The translations under genes were made by a program, and so were the position numbers. A stretch of 5,356 nt of DNA from Negativicutes bacterium. Lineage in GTDB: Bacteria > Bacillota > Negativicutes > SKW292. This document shows positions 1-5,356 of this stretch, in pieces. The DNA lies in contig JAOAFP010000099.1 of NCBI GenBank assembly GCA_026416215.1, positions 1 through 5,356 on the forward strand, read 5' to 3'. Position 1 is the first letter of the stretch. The number at the start of each line of letters is the position of its first letter. Under the pieces are notes generated by a model that made no database searches, was not told the origin of the DNA, and saw only the letters and a list, made by a program, of their open reading frames with translations.

Positions 1-995
1 CCGTCAGCCGGCGGACCGGCCGGGTCGGGAATAACAAACATTCCCTGCTGATAGTAATCCCAGTGACCGGATATTTTATACAGGTCACTCTTGGCCATCA
101 GCGGCGTTTTGGTCAGCAGGTATCCCCGTCTTTCCTCCTCATCCTCGATGAACCGCTGGAGCAGCTGAACCACTTTGGCCCCATTGGGCATCAGCAAAGG
201 CAGTCCTTGTCCGATTGCCGGCACTGTGGTGAAGTACTCCAGTTCACGACCGATCTTGTTGTGATCGCGGGCCCTGGCCTCAGCCAGCCTTTGGAGGTAA
301 GCGTCGAGGGCGGCCTTTTCCGGCATAGCAATTCCGTAAATACGCTGAAGCATTTTGTTTTTGGCATCACCACGCCAGTAGGCCCCGGCGATACTCAGCA
401 GCCTGAACGCCTTGATCCGCCCGGTGTACGGCACGTGAGGCCCGGCACAGAGATCAACAAACTCCCCCTGACGGTAGAGAAAAATATCGCTGTTCTCCGG
501 CAGTTCGCCAATCAGTTCGAGCTTGTACGGTTCGCCGAGCTGGCTGAACAGCCGGATGGCCGACTGCCTGTCCACCGTCTCACGGACAATCGGCAGGTTT
601 TCCCTGACGATGTTCTGCATTTCCCGTTCGATGCCGGCCAGGCATTCATTGGTGAGCTTGTCCGGCAGGTCTACGTCATAGTAAAACCCGTTGTCGACCG
701 CCGGGCCGATAGCCAGTTGGCAGCCGGGATAAATTCTCTTCAGCGCCTGAGCCATAATGTGGGCAGCCGAGTGCCAGAATGCCTTCCTTCCATACTCAGT
801 GTCAAAATCAAGATACTCCAGCTGGTCACCGTCGTCCAGCGTCTGCCGCCAGTCAGCCGGCCGGCCGTTCACCATCACCGCCACCGCCAACCTGAACTGT
901 GCGAATTGCTGTTGTCTGAGCAGCTGGAGCGGGGTTATTCCGCCGTCAGCTGACCACTGCAGTTTTTGGTTTACGCAGATTTTCACTGTTGACAT
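1..995 (-). CDS. thrS: Threonyl-tRNA synthetase, N-terminal part (cut by window edge)
   Basis: Cytoplasmic class II synthetase that charges tRNA-Thr with threonine and clears mischarged Ser-tRNA-Thr. The gene runs off the left edge: 331 residues are present, about half of the usual ~640. Residues 1-62 resemble the TGS domain, with the conserved VNG at 42-44. Residues ~65-225 are the second (editing) domain: HSAAH at 75-79 and CAGPH at 183-187 supply its metal/catalytic His, His, Cys and His, and DNGFYYD lies at 101-107. The catalytic core starts near 250, and class II motif 1 ends at the Thr-Pro at 297-298. Motifs 2 and 3 and the active-site zinc ligands are outside the window. The start is ATG at 995, with GGGAGG 5 nt upstream (1001-1006), and it gives the expected beta strand of TGS. 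An in-frame ATG at 1025 exists but would add ten aromatic-rich residues and lacks a nearby ribosome-binding site. The gene has its own promoter and a long leader, so it is probably regulated separately from the upstream operon. Confidence 0.97.
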   Translation of the reverse strand, partial: MSTVKICVNQKLQWSADGGITPLQLLRQQQFAQFRLAVAVMVNGRPADWRQTLDDGDQLEYLDFDTEYGRKAFWHSAAHIMAQALKRIYPGCQLAIGPAVDNGFYYDVDLPDKLTNECLAGIEREMQNIVRENLPIVRETVDRQSAIRLFSQLGEPYKLELIGELPENSDIFLYRQGEFVDLCAGPHVPYTGRIKAFRLLSIAGAYWRGDAKNKMLQRIYGIAMPEKAALDAYLQRLAEARARDHNKIGRELEYFTTVPAIGQGLPLLMPNGAKVVQLLQRFIEDEEERRGYLLTKTPLMAKSDLYKISGHWDYYQQGMFVIPDPAGPPAD

Positions 996-1193
996 TCTTG
1001 CCTCCCACCAAAAGAAAAACCCCATCGTGCCGTGGATGCTGCCGTTTTGAACCTGCCTTGGCAGGTGGGCTCCTCCTTACGGATCGGCGGTGACGTCGGG
1101 CCGACGTTCTACCCTTTCCGAAAGAGTCAGGATCCCGTTCAATTGGTGTTGGCTCAAAACATCGCAGCAGGCTACGTGCACAACAGGGAATCT
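996..1193 (-). promoter_or_regulatory. Predicted structured 5' leader of thrS (unassigned cis-regulatory RNA)
   Basis: About 198 nt separate the predicted transcription start (A at 1193) from the thrS ATG, with no convincing gene inside. Inspection finds four helices. P1 pairs 1131-1138 with 1079-1085 (7 bp, bulged G1134). It encloses P2, 1121-1127 with 1111-1117 (7 bp including one G-T, triloop CGG), and P3, 1102-1107 with 1093-1098 (6 bp, triloop GCC). This is a compact three-way junction. Downstream, P4 pairs 1060-1066 with 1051-1057 (7 bp over two bases, or 6 bp over a CAAG tetraloop). A perfect AAGGAGG (1072-1078) sits between P1 and P4. A T-rich tract (1010-1019, five T, C, four T) precedes the thrS ribosome-binding site, but no strong GC stem abuts it. 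Synthetase genes in Firmicutes often carry T-box leaders; this one lacks the T-box core and is too short before the junction. The pairing is by eye only and not tested for covariation. Confidence 0.42.
1001..1006 (-). promoter_or_regulatory. Shine-Dalgarno site of thrS
   Basis: GGGAGG lies 5 nt before the ATG at 995 and supports that start. It overlaps GGTGGG (1004-1009), which is complementary over 6 bp to CCCACC at 1064-1069 in the same leader. The site could therefore be partly masked in an alternative RNA fold. Confidence 0.7.
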
Positions 1194-1199
1194 GGGGTA

Positions 1200-1228
1200 A
1201 TTTTATCACGGTTGAAAGATTACGGCAA
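1200..1228 (-). promoter_or_regulatory. Sigma-70/SigA-type promoter candidate for thrS
   Basis: On the minus strand, TTGCCG (1223-1228, 4 of 6 to TTGACA) is followed by a 17-nt spacer and TAAAAT (1200-1205, 5 of 6 to TATAAT). A TG one base before the -10 hexamer makes an extended -10. Seven bases downstream of the last -10 base is a purine, A1193, the predicted start of transcription. The promoter begins 22 nt after the tandem stop of the permease gene, and no intrinsic terminator is visible between them, so read-through from the upstream operon is also possible. Confidence 0.6.
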
Positions 1229-1253
1229 GTTGCAGCCGACACCCGCCTACTTA

Positions 1254-2174
1254 TCACCCCGGCCGGCCTGCTCGCCGGCTGTCTGCCCGCCTTCCGTGCC
1301 AAAACAGGATCAGTTCCGGGCTGACCATGCCATAGAGAATCAGAAGGCAACCCATCATCTGTGCCGGCGCCAGCCATTCGCCGATGAACCACCAGGAAAA
1401 CAACCCGGCAAATACCGGTTCGGCGGTGAAAATCAGGGCAGTCCTGGCCGCTGATGTGTATTTCTGGGCAACACTCTGTACCAAAAAAGCCAGAACGGTG
1501 GCCAGAAGAGCGGTAACCAGCACGGCGGCCGCCAGGCGGGGGGTTAAATGATCTGGCCTTGGCTCAATGATCAGCGCTGCCGGCCAGCTTAACGCCGCCA
1601 CCACCCCAATTTGTCCGGCTGCCAGGGAAACCGGGTCAATCCGTCGGGCGTAGTGGCCAACCATGACAATCTGGAAGGCGAAGGCGGCAGCACAGATCAG
1701 AGTTAAACAGTCACCGAGGTTAACTGCACCAAGCCCTGAGTCCAATGTCAACAGTCCCAGTCCGATCAGCGCACAACCTATTCCGGCAAATGTCGCCCGG
1801 TCGGGCAGTGGATATCGCCACAGCCGGGCGATCAGTGGGGTGATAATCACGGAAAAGCCGGTTATGAACCCCGACTTTGCCGGAGTAGTGTAAACCAGCC
1901 CCCAGGTCTGCATGGTATATCCGATAAGCAAAAACAGCCCTGCGGCCACCACAACTCCCCGGCAGCCGGGCCTGGCTGCCCTCACCACCTGACCGGGGTA
2001 CATTGCCGCCATGGCCATGAAAGCAACGGTAAACCGCAAGGCCACGAAGTACAGCGGGGTTGCATCGGTTAGTGCCGCTTTGACAGTGACAAACGTCCCC
2101 CCCCAGAGAGCGGTAATCAGCAGTAGCGACAGTTCAGCCAGCCGGCGGTTCCTTACGTCCCTGTCCGCCTTCAC
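1254..2174 (-). CDS. EamA/DMT-family permease (drug/metabolite transporter superfamily)
   Basis: Inner-membrane protein of 306 residues made of two tandem five-helix EamA repeats, ten predicted membrane segments in all (about 14-34, 40-58, 72-90, 98-118, 127-147, 153-173, 182-203, 214-232, 245-265 and 272-291). Family marks are the first-helix motif LWGGTFV at 23-29, ALRFTVA at 45-51, the Thr-Pro-Ala-Lys-Ser-Gly stretch at 97-102 and, in the second half, TAEPVFAGLFSWWFIGE at 250-266. Members export amino acids, sugars, nucleotide-sugars or metabolites; the substrate cannot be read from sequence. A metal or copper role is not implied by its neighbour. The start is GTG at 2174, 6 nt after the copA stop, chosen because later starts would cut into helix 1. 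Its ribosome-binding site is poor, so translation probably depends on coupling to copA. It ends in tandem stops TGA TAA (1251-1256). The C-tail after 292 is Arg-rich, consistent with a cytoplasmic end under the positive-inside rule. Confidence 0.93.
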   Translation of the reverse strand: MKADRDVRNRRLAELSLLLITALWGGTFVTVKAALTDATPLYFVALRFTVAFMAMAAMYPGQVVRAARPGCRGVVVAAGLFLLIGYTMQTWGLVYTTPAKSGFITGFSVIITPLIARLWRYPLPDRATFAGIGCALIGLGLLTLDSGLGAVNLGDCLTLICAAAFAFQIVMVGHYARRIDPVSLAAGQIGVVAALSWPAALIIEPRPDHLTPRLAAAVLVTALLATVLAFLVQSVAQKYTSAARTALIFTAEPVFAGLFSWWFIGEWLAPAQMMGCLLILYGMVSPELILFWHGRRADSRRAGRPG

Positions 2175-2180
2175 GGCTGT

Positions 2181-4298
2181 TTATCTGCCCGCAACCCGGC
2201 GGGCATTCATAACTACTGAAACCGAACTTAATGCCATGGCCGCTCCAGCGATAAGCGGCGTCAACATACCAAGCATGGCCACCGGGATCGCGATCAGGTT
2301 GTAAATAAATGCCCAGAACAGGCTGAGACGGATGTTGCCCATAACCCGGCCGGCAATGTCGATGGCCTCCGCAACCAGAGACAGATCGCCGTTTATTATG
2401 ATGATATCTCCGGCGTTTATGGCAATCTGACTGCCCTCAGCCAGCGATACACCTATGTCGGCCGTGGCCAGGGCCGGTGCGTCGTTGATTCCGTCCCCGA
2501 CCATCATCACCACCGCCCCTTCGGCCCTGGCCCCTGCCAGCCATTTGGCTTTGTCGGCCGGCAGGCAGTCGCTGATAACGCTCTCCGCAGGAATATCGAG
2601 TTGTTGACAGATCATCCGGGCGTTTTCGCAGTTGTCGCCGGTCAGAATCCGGACCCTGATGTTCCGATCCGTCAGCCTGGCAATCAGCTCCCTGGCTCCC
2701 CGTCGTATTTCGTCACCCACCTTTATGCGGGCCGCCACCTGTCCGTCAACCTCCACCACCAGTTCCGGACCATTCTCCCCCAGCCACGATGATTTACCAA
2801 CCCTGACCACCGTTGTCCCAAACCGGGCCTCCACTCCCGCCCCGACAATCATCTGATAATAATCCGGAGCGGGCAAGGTCAGCCCCCTGGCATTGGCATA
2901 GGAGACCACAGCCGCGGCCAGGGGGTGGGGTGACTGAAACTCGGCAGCCGCCGCCAGGGCAATAACCCGGTCGGCCTCGTTTGCAAACCGCTCGGTGACG
3001 AAAAAAGATTCAACCACGGGCCGCCCGGCGGTTATCGTCCCGGTTTTGTCCAGCACAACGGTATCGACCTGGACCAGCGTTTCGATGGCTGAAGCTTTTT
3101 TGAACAACAGCCCCGTCCGGGCTGCCCGACCCAGTCCTCCAACCACCGCCAGTGGTGTGGCCAGCCCCAGGGCACAGGGACAGGACACGACCAGCACCGA
3201 TGCCGCACAAACCGCCGCCAGTTGCCAGTCCTGCCCGCCCCACCACCAGCCCCAGGCCCAGAAAGTCAAGGCGGCCAGGATGATAACCAGCCAGCTGAAA
3301 TATCCAGCCACCCTGTCAGTCAGGCGTTGGACCGGCGGTTTGTCGGTCTGGGCCTGTTCAACCAGCCTGACGATCTGGGAAAGCAGTGTCTGCCCGGCCT
3401 CCCTGTCCGACCGCACCTTCAGGCTTCCAGCTATATTCAGGGTGCCCGCCCAGACACCGTCACCCGGTCGCTTCGCAACTAAGCCGCTTTCGCCGGTCAG
3501 CAGCGACTGGTCAACTTCACTGATCCCCTCCACCACTTCCCCGTCCACCGGGATTTTCTCCCCCTGCCTGACCAGGACAATATCGCCGGGGACGACTTCC
3601 TCGATTGGTTTTAGCAATTCGCCACCGGCGGTAATAACCGAAGCCTGCCTGACCTGAAGAACCAGCAGCCCGCGCACAGCATCGCCGGTGGCCACCACGG
3701 CCTTGTCCTCAATATATTTGCCCAGCAGGACGAAAGTAAGCAAAACCGCCGAACTTTCGAAGTACAGACTGCCGGCGTCACCCTGGCAGAGGTTGTAAAC
3801 ACTGAGCAGATAGGCGGCAGACGACCCCAGGCTTACCAGCACGTTCATGTCGGCGACCGCGGTCCAGACGGCCAGCCAGGCTTTACGGTAAAACGGCCAG
3901 CCGCCATAAATCTGGACTATGGTTGCCAGTCCGCACTCGATGTATGGGTTGAACAGCGACAATACTGGCCCATTGTGTCCGAAAACGTGCAACACCATTC
4001 GCAGCAGTAGCGGCGACGAACAGGCGGCCGAAACCACCAGTGGTTTCAGCCATGGATTTTCCTGCCGTCCGGATGACGACTGCCACCCGCCGGTCCTGGC
4101 CCGATAGCCCCAACTGTTGATTTTTGCCACCAGGACAGCCGGGTTGGTCTGAGCAGCGTGGTAGGTAACGGCCGCCTTCCCTGCCACCAGATTCACCACC
4201 GCTGCCACCACCCCGGGTTCGGCTTTCAGCCGTTGCTCAATCCGGCTGACGCAGCCCGCACAATGCATCCCCTCAATGATCAGCTCAACCTGTTCCAT
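2181..4298 (-). CDS. copA: Cu+-exporting P1B-type ATPase, single HMA domain
   Basis: Inner-membrane pump of 705 residues that uses ATP to export Cu+ from the cytoplasm. An N-terminal HMA metal-binding domain (1-68) carries GMHCAGC at 10-16. Six to eight membrane helices follow, in the usual P1B order. The actuator domain has TGES at 268-271. CPC lies at 373-375 in the ion path, the phosphorylation site DKTGT at 417-421 (Asp417), the N-domain His-Pro at 458-459 with GAGV at 486-489, TGDN at 553-556 and GDGINDAP at 601-608. Cu+ specificity (P1B-1) is supported by CPC-x6-P, Tyr-Asn at 666-667 and M-x-x-S-S at 688-692. Met151, Glu181 and Asp328 match the proposed copper entry/exit residues of Legionella CopA. 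The ATG at 4298 lies 2 nt after the thioesterase TGA, with no good Shine-Dalgarno site, implying translational coupling. Length and domains are complete. The segment after GDGINDAP is atypical (617-632). No copZ, csoR or copY is in the window and no copper operator is visible. Confidence 0.97.
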   Translation of the reverse strand: MEQVELIIEGMHCAGCVSRIEQRLKAEPGVVAAVVNLVAGKAAVTYHAAQTNPAVLVAKINSWGYRARTGGWQSSSGRQENPWLKPLVVSAACSSPLLLRMVLHVFGHNGPVLSLFNPYIECGLATIVQIYGGWPFYRKAWLAVWTAVADMNVLVSLGSSAAYLLSVYNLCQGDAGSLYFESSAVLLTFVLLGKYIEDKAVVATGDAVRGLLVLQVRQASVITAGGELLKPIEEVVPGDIVLVRQGEKIPVDGEVVEGISEVDQSLLTGESGLVAKRPGDGVWAGTLNIAGSLKVRSDREAGQTLLSQIVRLVEQAQTDKPPVQRLTDRVAGYFSWLVIILAALTFWAWGWWWGGQDWQLAAVCAASVLVVSCPCALGLATPLAVVGGLGRAARTGLLFKKASAIETLVQVDTVVLDKTGTITAGRPVVESFFVTERFANEADRVIALAAAAEFQSPHPLAAAVVSYANARGLTLPAPDYYQMIVGAGVEARFGTTVVRVGKSSWLGENGPELVVEVDGQVAARIKVGDEIRRGARELIARLTDRNIRVRILTGDNCENARMICQQLDIPAESVISDCLPADKAKWLAGARAEGAVVMMVGDGINDAPALATADIGVSLAEGSQIAINAGDIIIINGDLSLVAEAIDIAGRVMGNIRLSLFWAFIYNLIAIPVAMLGMLTPLIAGAAMALSSVSVVMNARRVAGR
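2187..2204 (-). other. GC-rich hairpin at the copA 3' end
   Basis: GCCCGC and GCGGGC form a perfect 6-bp stem over a 6-nt loop within the last codons of copA, just before its stop at 2181-2183 and the GTG of the permease. No T-run follows, so it is not an intrinsic terminator. It could affect ribosome coupling or mRNA stability, or be a chance product of Arg/Ala codons in GC-rich DNA. Confidence 0.3.
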
Positions 4299-4300
4299 AT

Positions 4301-4723
4301 TCAGACCGGAAACTTCTCCCCTAGCCGGCCGGTGACAACTATTTTACCGGTGGCCTCGGCGGTGACCGTGCCATCATCAAGCCGGATATCTGCCGCAGTT
4401 TCAAACAATTTGCCCCTGGTCTTGGTGATCCGGCCGCCAATTGTCAGGCAGCTGCCGACCGGAGTGGGCTGAAGGAACTTTATCTCAATTCTGGCGGTGA
4501 CTGCGTACCACCCCTTGGCGTAAACGTAACGGGCCATTGCCTCGTCAAGCAAAGTACTGATAATTCCCCCGTGTACCACCCCCGGGTAACCCTGATGACG
4601 TGCGTCGGCAGTAAATCGGGCGATATACTCCTGTTCTTCCGTTTCGGCAAACTGAAGCTTAAGTCCAATCGGGTTTTGCTGGCCACAAGCAAAGCACCAA
4701 GCGTAAGGGTCGTATTTTTCCAT
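4301..4723 (-). CDS. PaaI-family hot-dog-fold acyl-CoA thioesterase
   Basis: Cytoplasmic single-domain hot-dog protein of 140 residues, predicted to hydrolyse an acyl- or aryl-CoA thioester; the substrate is unknown. The N-terminus has the CFACG-x2-NP-x-GL-x-L signature (10-23) typical of one PaaI-like subgroup. The catalytic region is GVVHGGIISTLLDEAMA (48-64): His51-Gly52-Gly53 at the start of the central helix, and Asp60-Glu61 in the position of the usual acidic residue. The strand TARIEIKFLQPTPVG (76-90) is the classic hot-dog 'ITV.FL.P' strand, and A-E-A-T-G (122-126) marks the last conserved strand. Length is normal for the family, which usually works as a dimer or tetramer. The ATG at 4723 has AAGGAG 9 nt upstream. 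It lies 17 nt after the hydrolase stop, and its own TGA is 2 nt from copA, so it sits inside the operon. The neighbouring hydrolase suggests shared acyl or ester metabolism, but this is only contextual. Confidence 0.93.
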   Translation of the reverse strand: MEKYDPYAWCFACGQQNPIGLKLQFAETEEQEYIARFTADARHQGYPGVVHGGIISTLLDEAMARYVYAKGWYAVTARIEIKFLQPTPVGSCLTIGGRITKTRGKLFETAADIRLDDGTVTAEATGKIVVTGRLGEKFPV

Positions 4724-4732
4724 ATAATCCCT

Positions 4733-4738
4733 CTCCTT
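4733..4738 (-). promoter_or_regulatory. Shine-Dalgarno site of the thioesterase gene
   Basis: AAGGAG is followed by 9 nt and then the ATG at 4723. It is the only strong ribosome-binding site among the operon genes whose starts are visible. This fits coupled translation of the following copA and permease genes. Confidence 0.75.
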
Positions 4739-4740
4739 AT

Positions 4741-5356
4741 TCAGGCCAAAAGATAATCCAGCACCCGCTCAAACACCTGACCGCGCCGGCTGGAAAGGGT
4801 AAGATGGTGCTCCGCCCCGTCCACCAGCCAAAGGGCTTTCCGGGGACAAGGCAGGGCATCGTAGATATACTGGGCTGATTTTACCCCGACAATTTCGTCC
4901 TGCCGGGCATGTACAACCATTACCCCAGTCTGGACCGATGGCAGCCGGACCCGGACGTGTTCAATCAGCTGTTTGAGCGACACCATGCAATCGCGCGGAA
5001 TTTTCTCATAACTCTGACAGTATTGCCGAGCCAGCGGATCAGCGATGTAGGCGTTGTCAGCAACCCTGCGGTGGCTGTGGAGAAACTCCCCGACCAGCGA
5101 GGTATTCATCCAGGGTTCATCGGTGAATACCGGCGTGGCAATGACCACTGCCCGGCCTACCGGATATTCATAGCAAAGTTTCAGTGCCAGCAGACCGCCC
5201 ATAATCGATCCGATCACATGAATTTCCCGGCACAACGACTGTAAAATGAAGTAGCCATCCTCAACTGATCTGAACCATTCCAGCCAGCCTGTCCGGGCAA
5301 ACTCCCGCTCGTTGGTGCCATGACCGGACAACCGGGGAGCCAGCACGGTCAGCCCC
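4741..5356 (-). CDS. Alpha/beta hydrolase, carboxylesterase/monoacylglycerol-lipase-like, N-terminus missing; nucleophile Ser not present
   Basis: The C-terminal 204 residues of a cytoplasmic alpha/beta-hydrolase-fold protein; the gene enters from the right edge. Compared with recalled Geobacillus Est30 (~247 residues), about 45 N-terminal residues with the oxyanion-hole loop are outside. Shared landmarks, numbered from the first visible residue, are APRLSGHG (6-13), W-x-x-W-x-x-S-V-x-x-G-Y (24-35), the nucleophile elbow (49-54), a helical cap (~75-125), HARQDEIV (149-156) with the likely catalytic Asp153, and AEHHLTLS (181-188) with the likely catalytic His183. The elbow reads G-S-I-M-G-G where G-x-S-x-G-G is expected. 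Ile (codon 5203-5205) therefore stands at the nucleophile position and Ser is one residue early. The reading frame is otherwise intact and well conserved, so this is not an ordinary decayed gene. The protein may be catalytically dead, may use the shifted Ser, or the call may rest on a sequence error. It is the first visible gene of the operon. Confidence 0.88.
   Translation of the reverse strand, partial: GLTVLAPRLSGHGTNEREFARTGWLEWFRSVEDGYFILQSLCREIHVIGSIMGGLLALKLCYEYPVGRAVVIATPVFTDEPWMNTSLVGEFLHSHRRVADNAYIADPLARQYCQSYEKIPRDCMVSLKQLIEHVRVRLPSVQTGVMVVHARQDEIVGVKSAQYIYDALPCPRKALWLVDGAEHHLTLSSRRGQVFERVLDYLLA

Noticed and set aside
63..953. Long plus-strand open frame of 296 codons opposite thrS
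   Set aside because: Its translation resembles no protein family, and the minus-strand frame is an unmistakable ThrRS with editing motifs. This is an antisense shadow in GC-rich DNA. The same holds for the plus-strand frames opposite copA, such as 2995-3657.
1010..1036. Intrinsic terminator/attenuator before thrS
   Set aside because: There is a good T-rich tract (1010-1019), but the best hairpin directly before it is only about 4 bp (CATC/GATG), and P4 is too far upstream. It is not strong enough to call.
1039..1070. tRNA-like segment (GGTTCAAA resembles a T-loop)
   Set aside because: The flanking bases do not form a T-stem, and no acceptor, D or anticodon arms can be found.
1102..1115. T-box antiterminator core before thrS
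   Set aside because: The 14 bases at 1115-1102 match 11 of 14 positions of the form AGGGTGGAACCGCG. However, the TGG that must pair with the tRNA acceptor end is TAG, and the ACCGCG half is broken. There is too little leader (about 78 nt) before it for stem I, and no GC stem abuts the T-run. A degenerate T-box cannot be fully excluded; an RF00230 covariance search would decide.
1079..1138. Hammerhead-type ribozyme in the three-way junction
   Set aside because: CUGA occurs at one junction, but the rest of the CUGANGA and GAAA core is absent and no cleavage triplet sits at the right position.
1231..1256. Terminator between the permease and thrS
   Set aside because: Only a weak CGGC/GCCG pairing overlaps the thrS -35 region, with no following T-run. 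No terminator is supported.
946..1392. Minus-strand open frame of 148 codons spanning the thrS leader
   Set aside because: It overlaps the permease 3' end and the thrS 5' end in another frame, has a low-complexity Arg/Pro-rich product and no ribosome-binding site. It also covers the promoter and structured leader.
4299..4300. Copper operator (CopY-box or CsoR-type) for copA
   Set aside because: The intergenic gap is 2 nt, and I saw no copper-operator palindrome in any of the short gaps of the operon.

Overview
All five genes in this window lie on the minus strand and are transcribed from high to low coordinates: alpha/beta hydrolase (cut by the right edge), hot-dog thioesterase, Cu+-exporting P1B-ATPase (copA), EamA/DMT permease, then threonyl-tRNA synthetase (thrS, cut by the left edge). 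Base composition is moderately GC-rich by eye. Purine-rich Shine-Dalgarno sites, tight gene packing, a single-HMA-domain CopA and an esterase resembling Geobacillus Est30 suggest a Firmicute, perhaps a moderately GC-rich clostridial or Peptococcaceae-like lineage. That placement is an inference; nothing in the window fixes the taxon.

Layout: 4741-5356 is the C-terminal ~204 residues of an S33-type carboxylesterase/lysophospholipase-like protein. 4301-4723 is a complete PaaI-type thioesterase. 2181-4298 is a complete CopA with every core P-type ATPase motif and the Cu+ (P1B-1) membrane signature. 1254-2174 is a complete ten-helix DMT permease with a GTG start. Gaps between these four are 17, 2 and 6 nt, so they look like one operon whose promoter lies beyond the right edge. 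The DMT gene ends in a tandem TGA-TAA stop. After it comes a 258-nt non-coding stretch (996-1253) and then thrS (1-995, 331 N-terminal residues).

The 996-1253 stretch has its own promoter candidate (TTGCCG - 17 nt - TAAAAT with an extended -10 TG) and a predicted 198-nt 5' leader. The leader can fold into a three-way junction followed by a separate hairpin and a T-rich tract just before the thrS ribosome-binding site. It does not match the T-box architecture usually expected upstream of aminoacyl-tRNA synthetase genes in Firmicutes, and it is one of the two most interesting signals here. The other is the hydrolase: its catalytic Asp and His are recognisable, but the nucleophile-elbow serine is replaced by Ile (G-S-I-M-G instead of G-x-S-x-G).

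Functionally, the four-gene operon joins copper export with two acyl/ester-hydrolase-fold proteins and a small-molecule exporter, with no copper chaperone or copper repressor visible. I see no mobile element, CRISPR array, tRNA or rRNA. The window is mostly ordinary chromosomal housekeeping DNA, not a clear new defence or mobile system.
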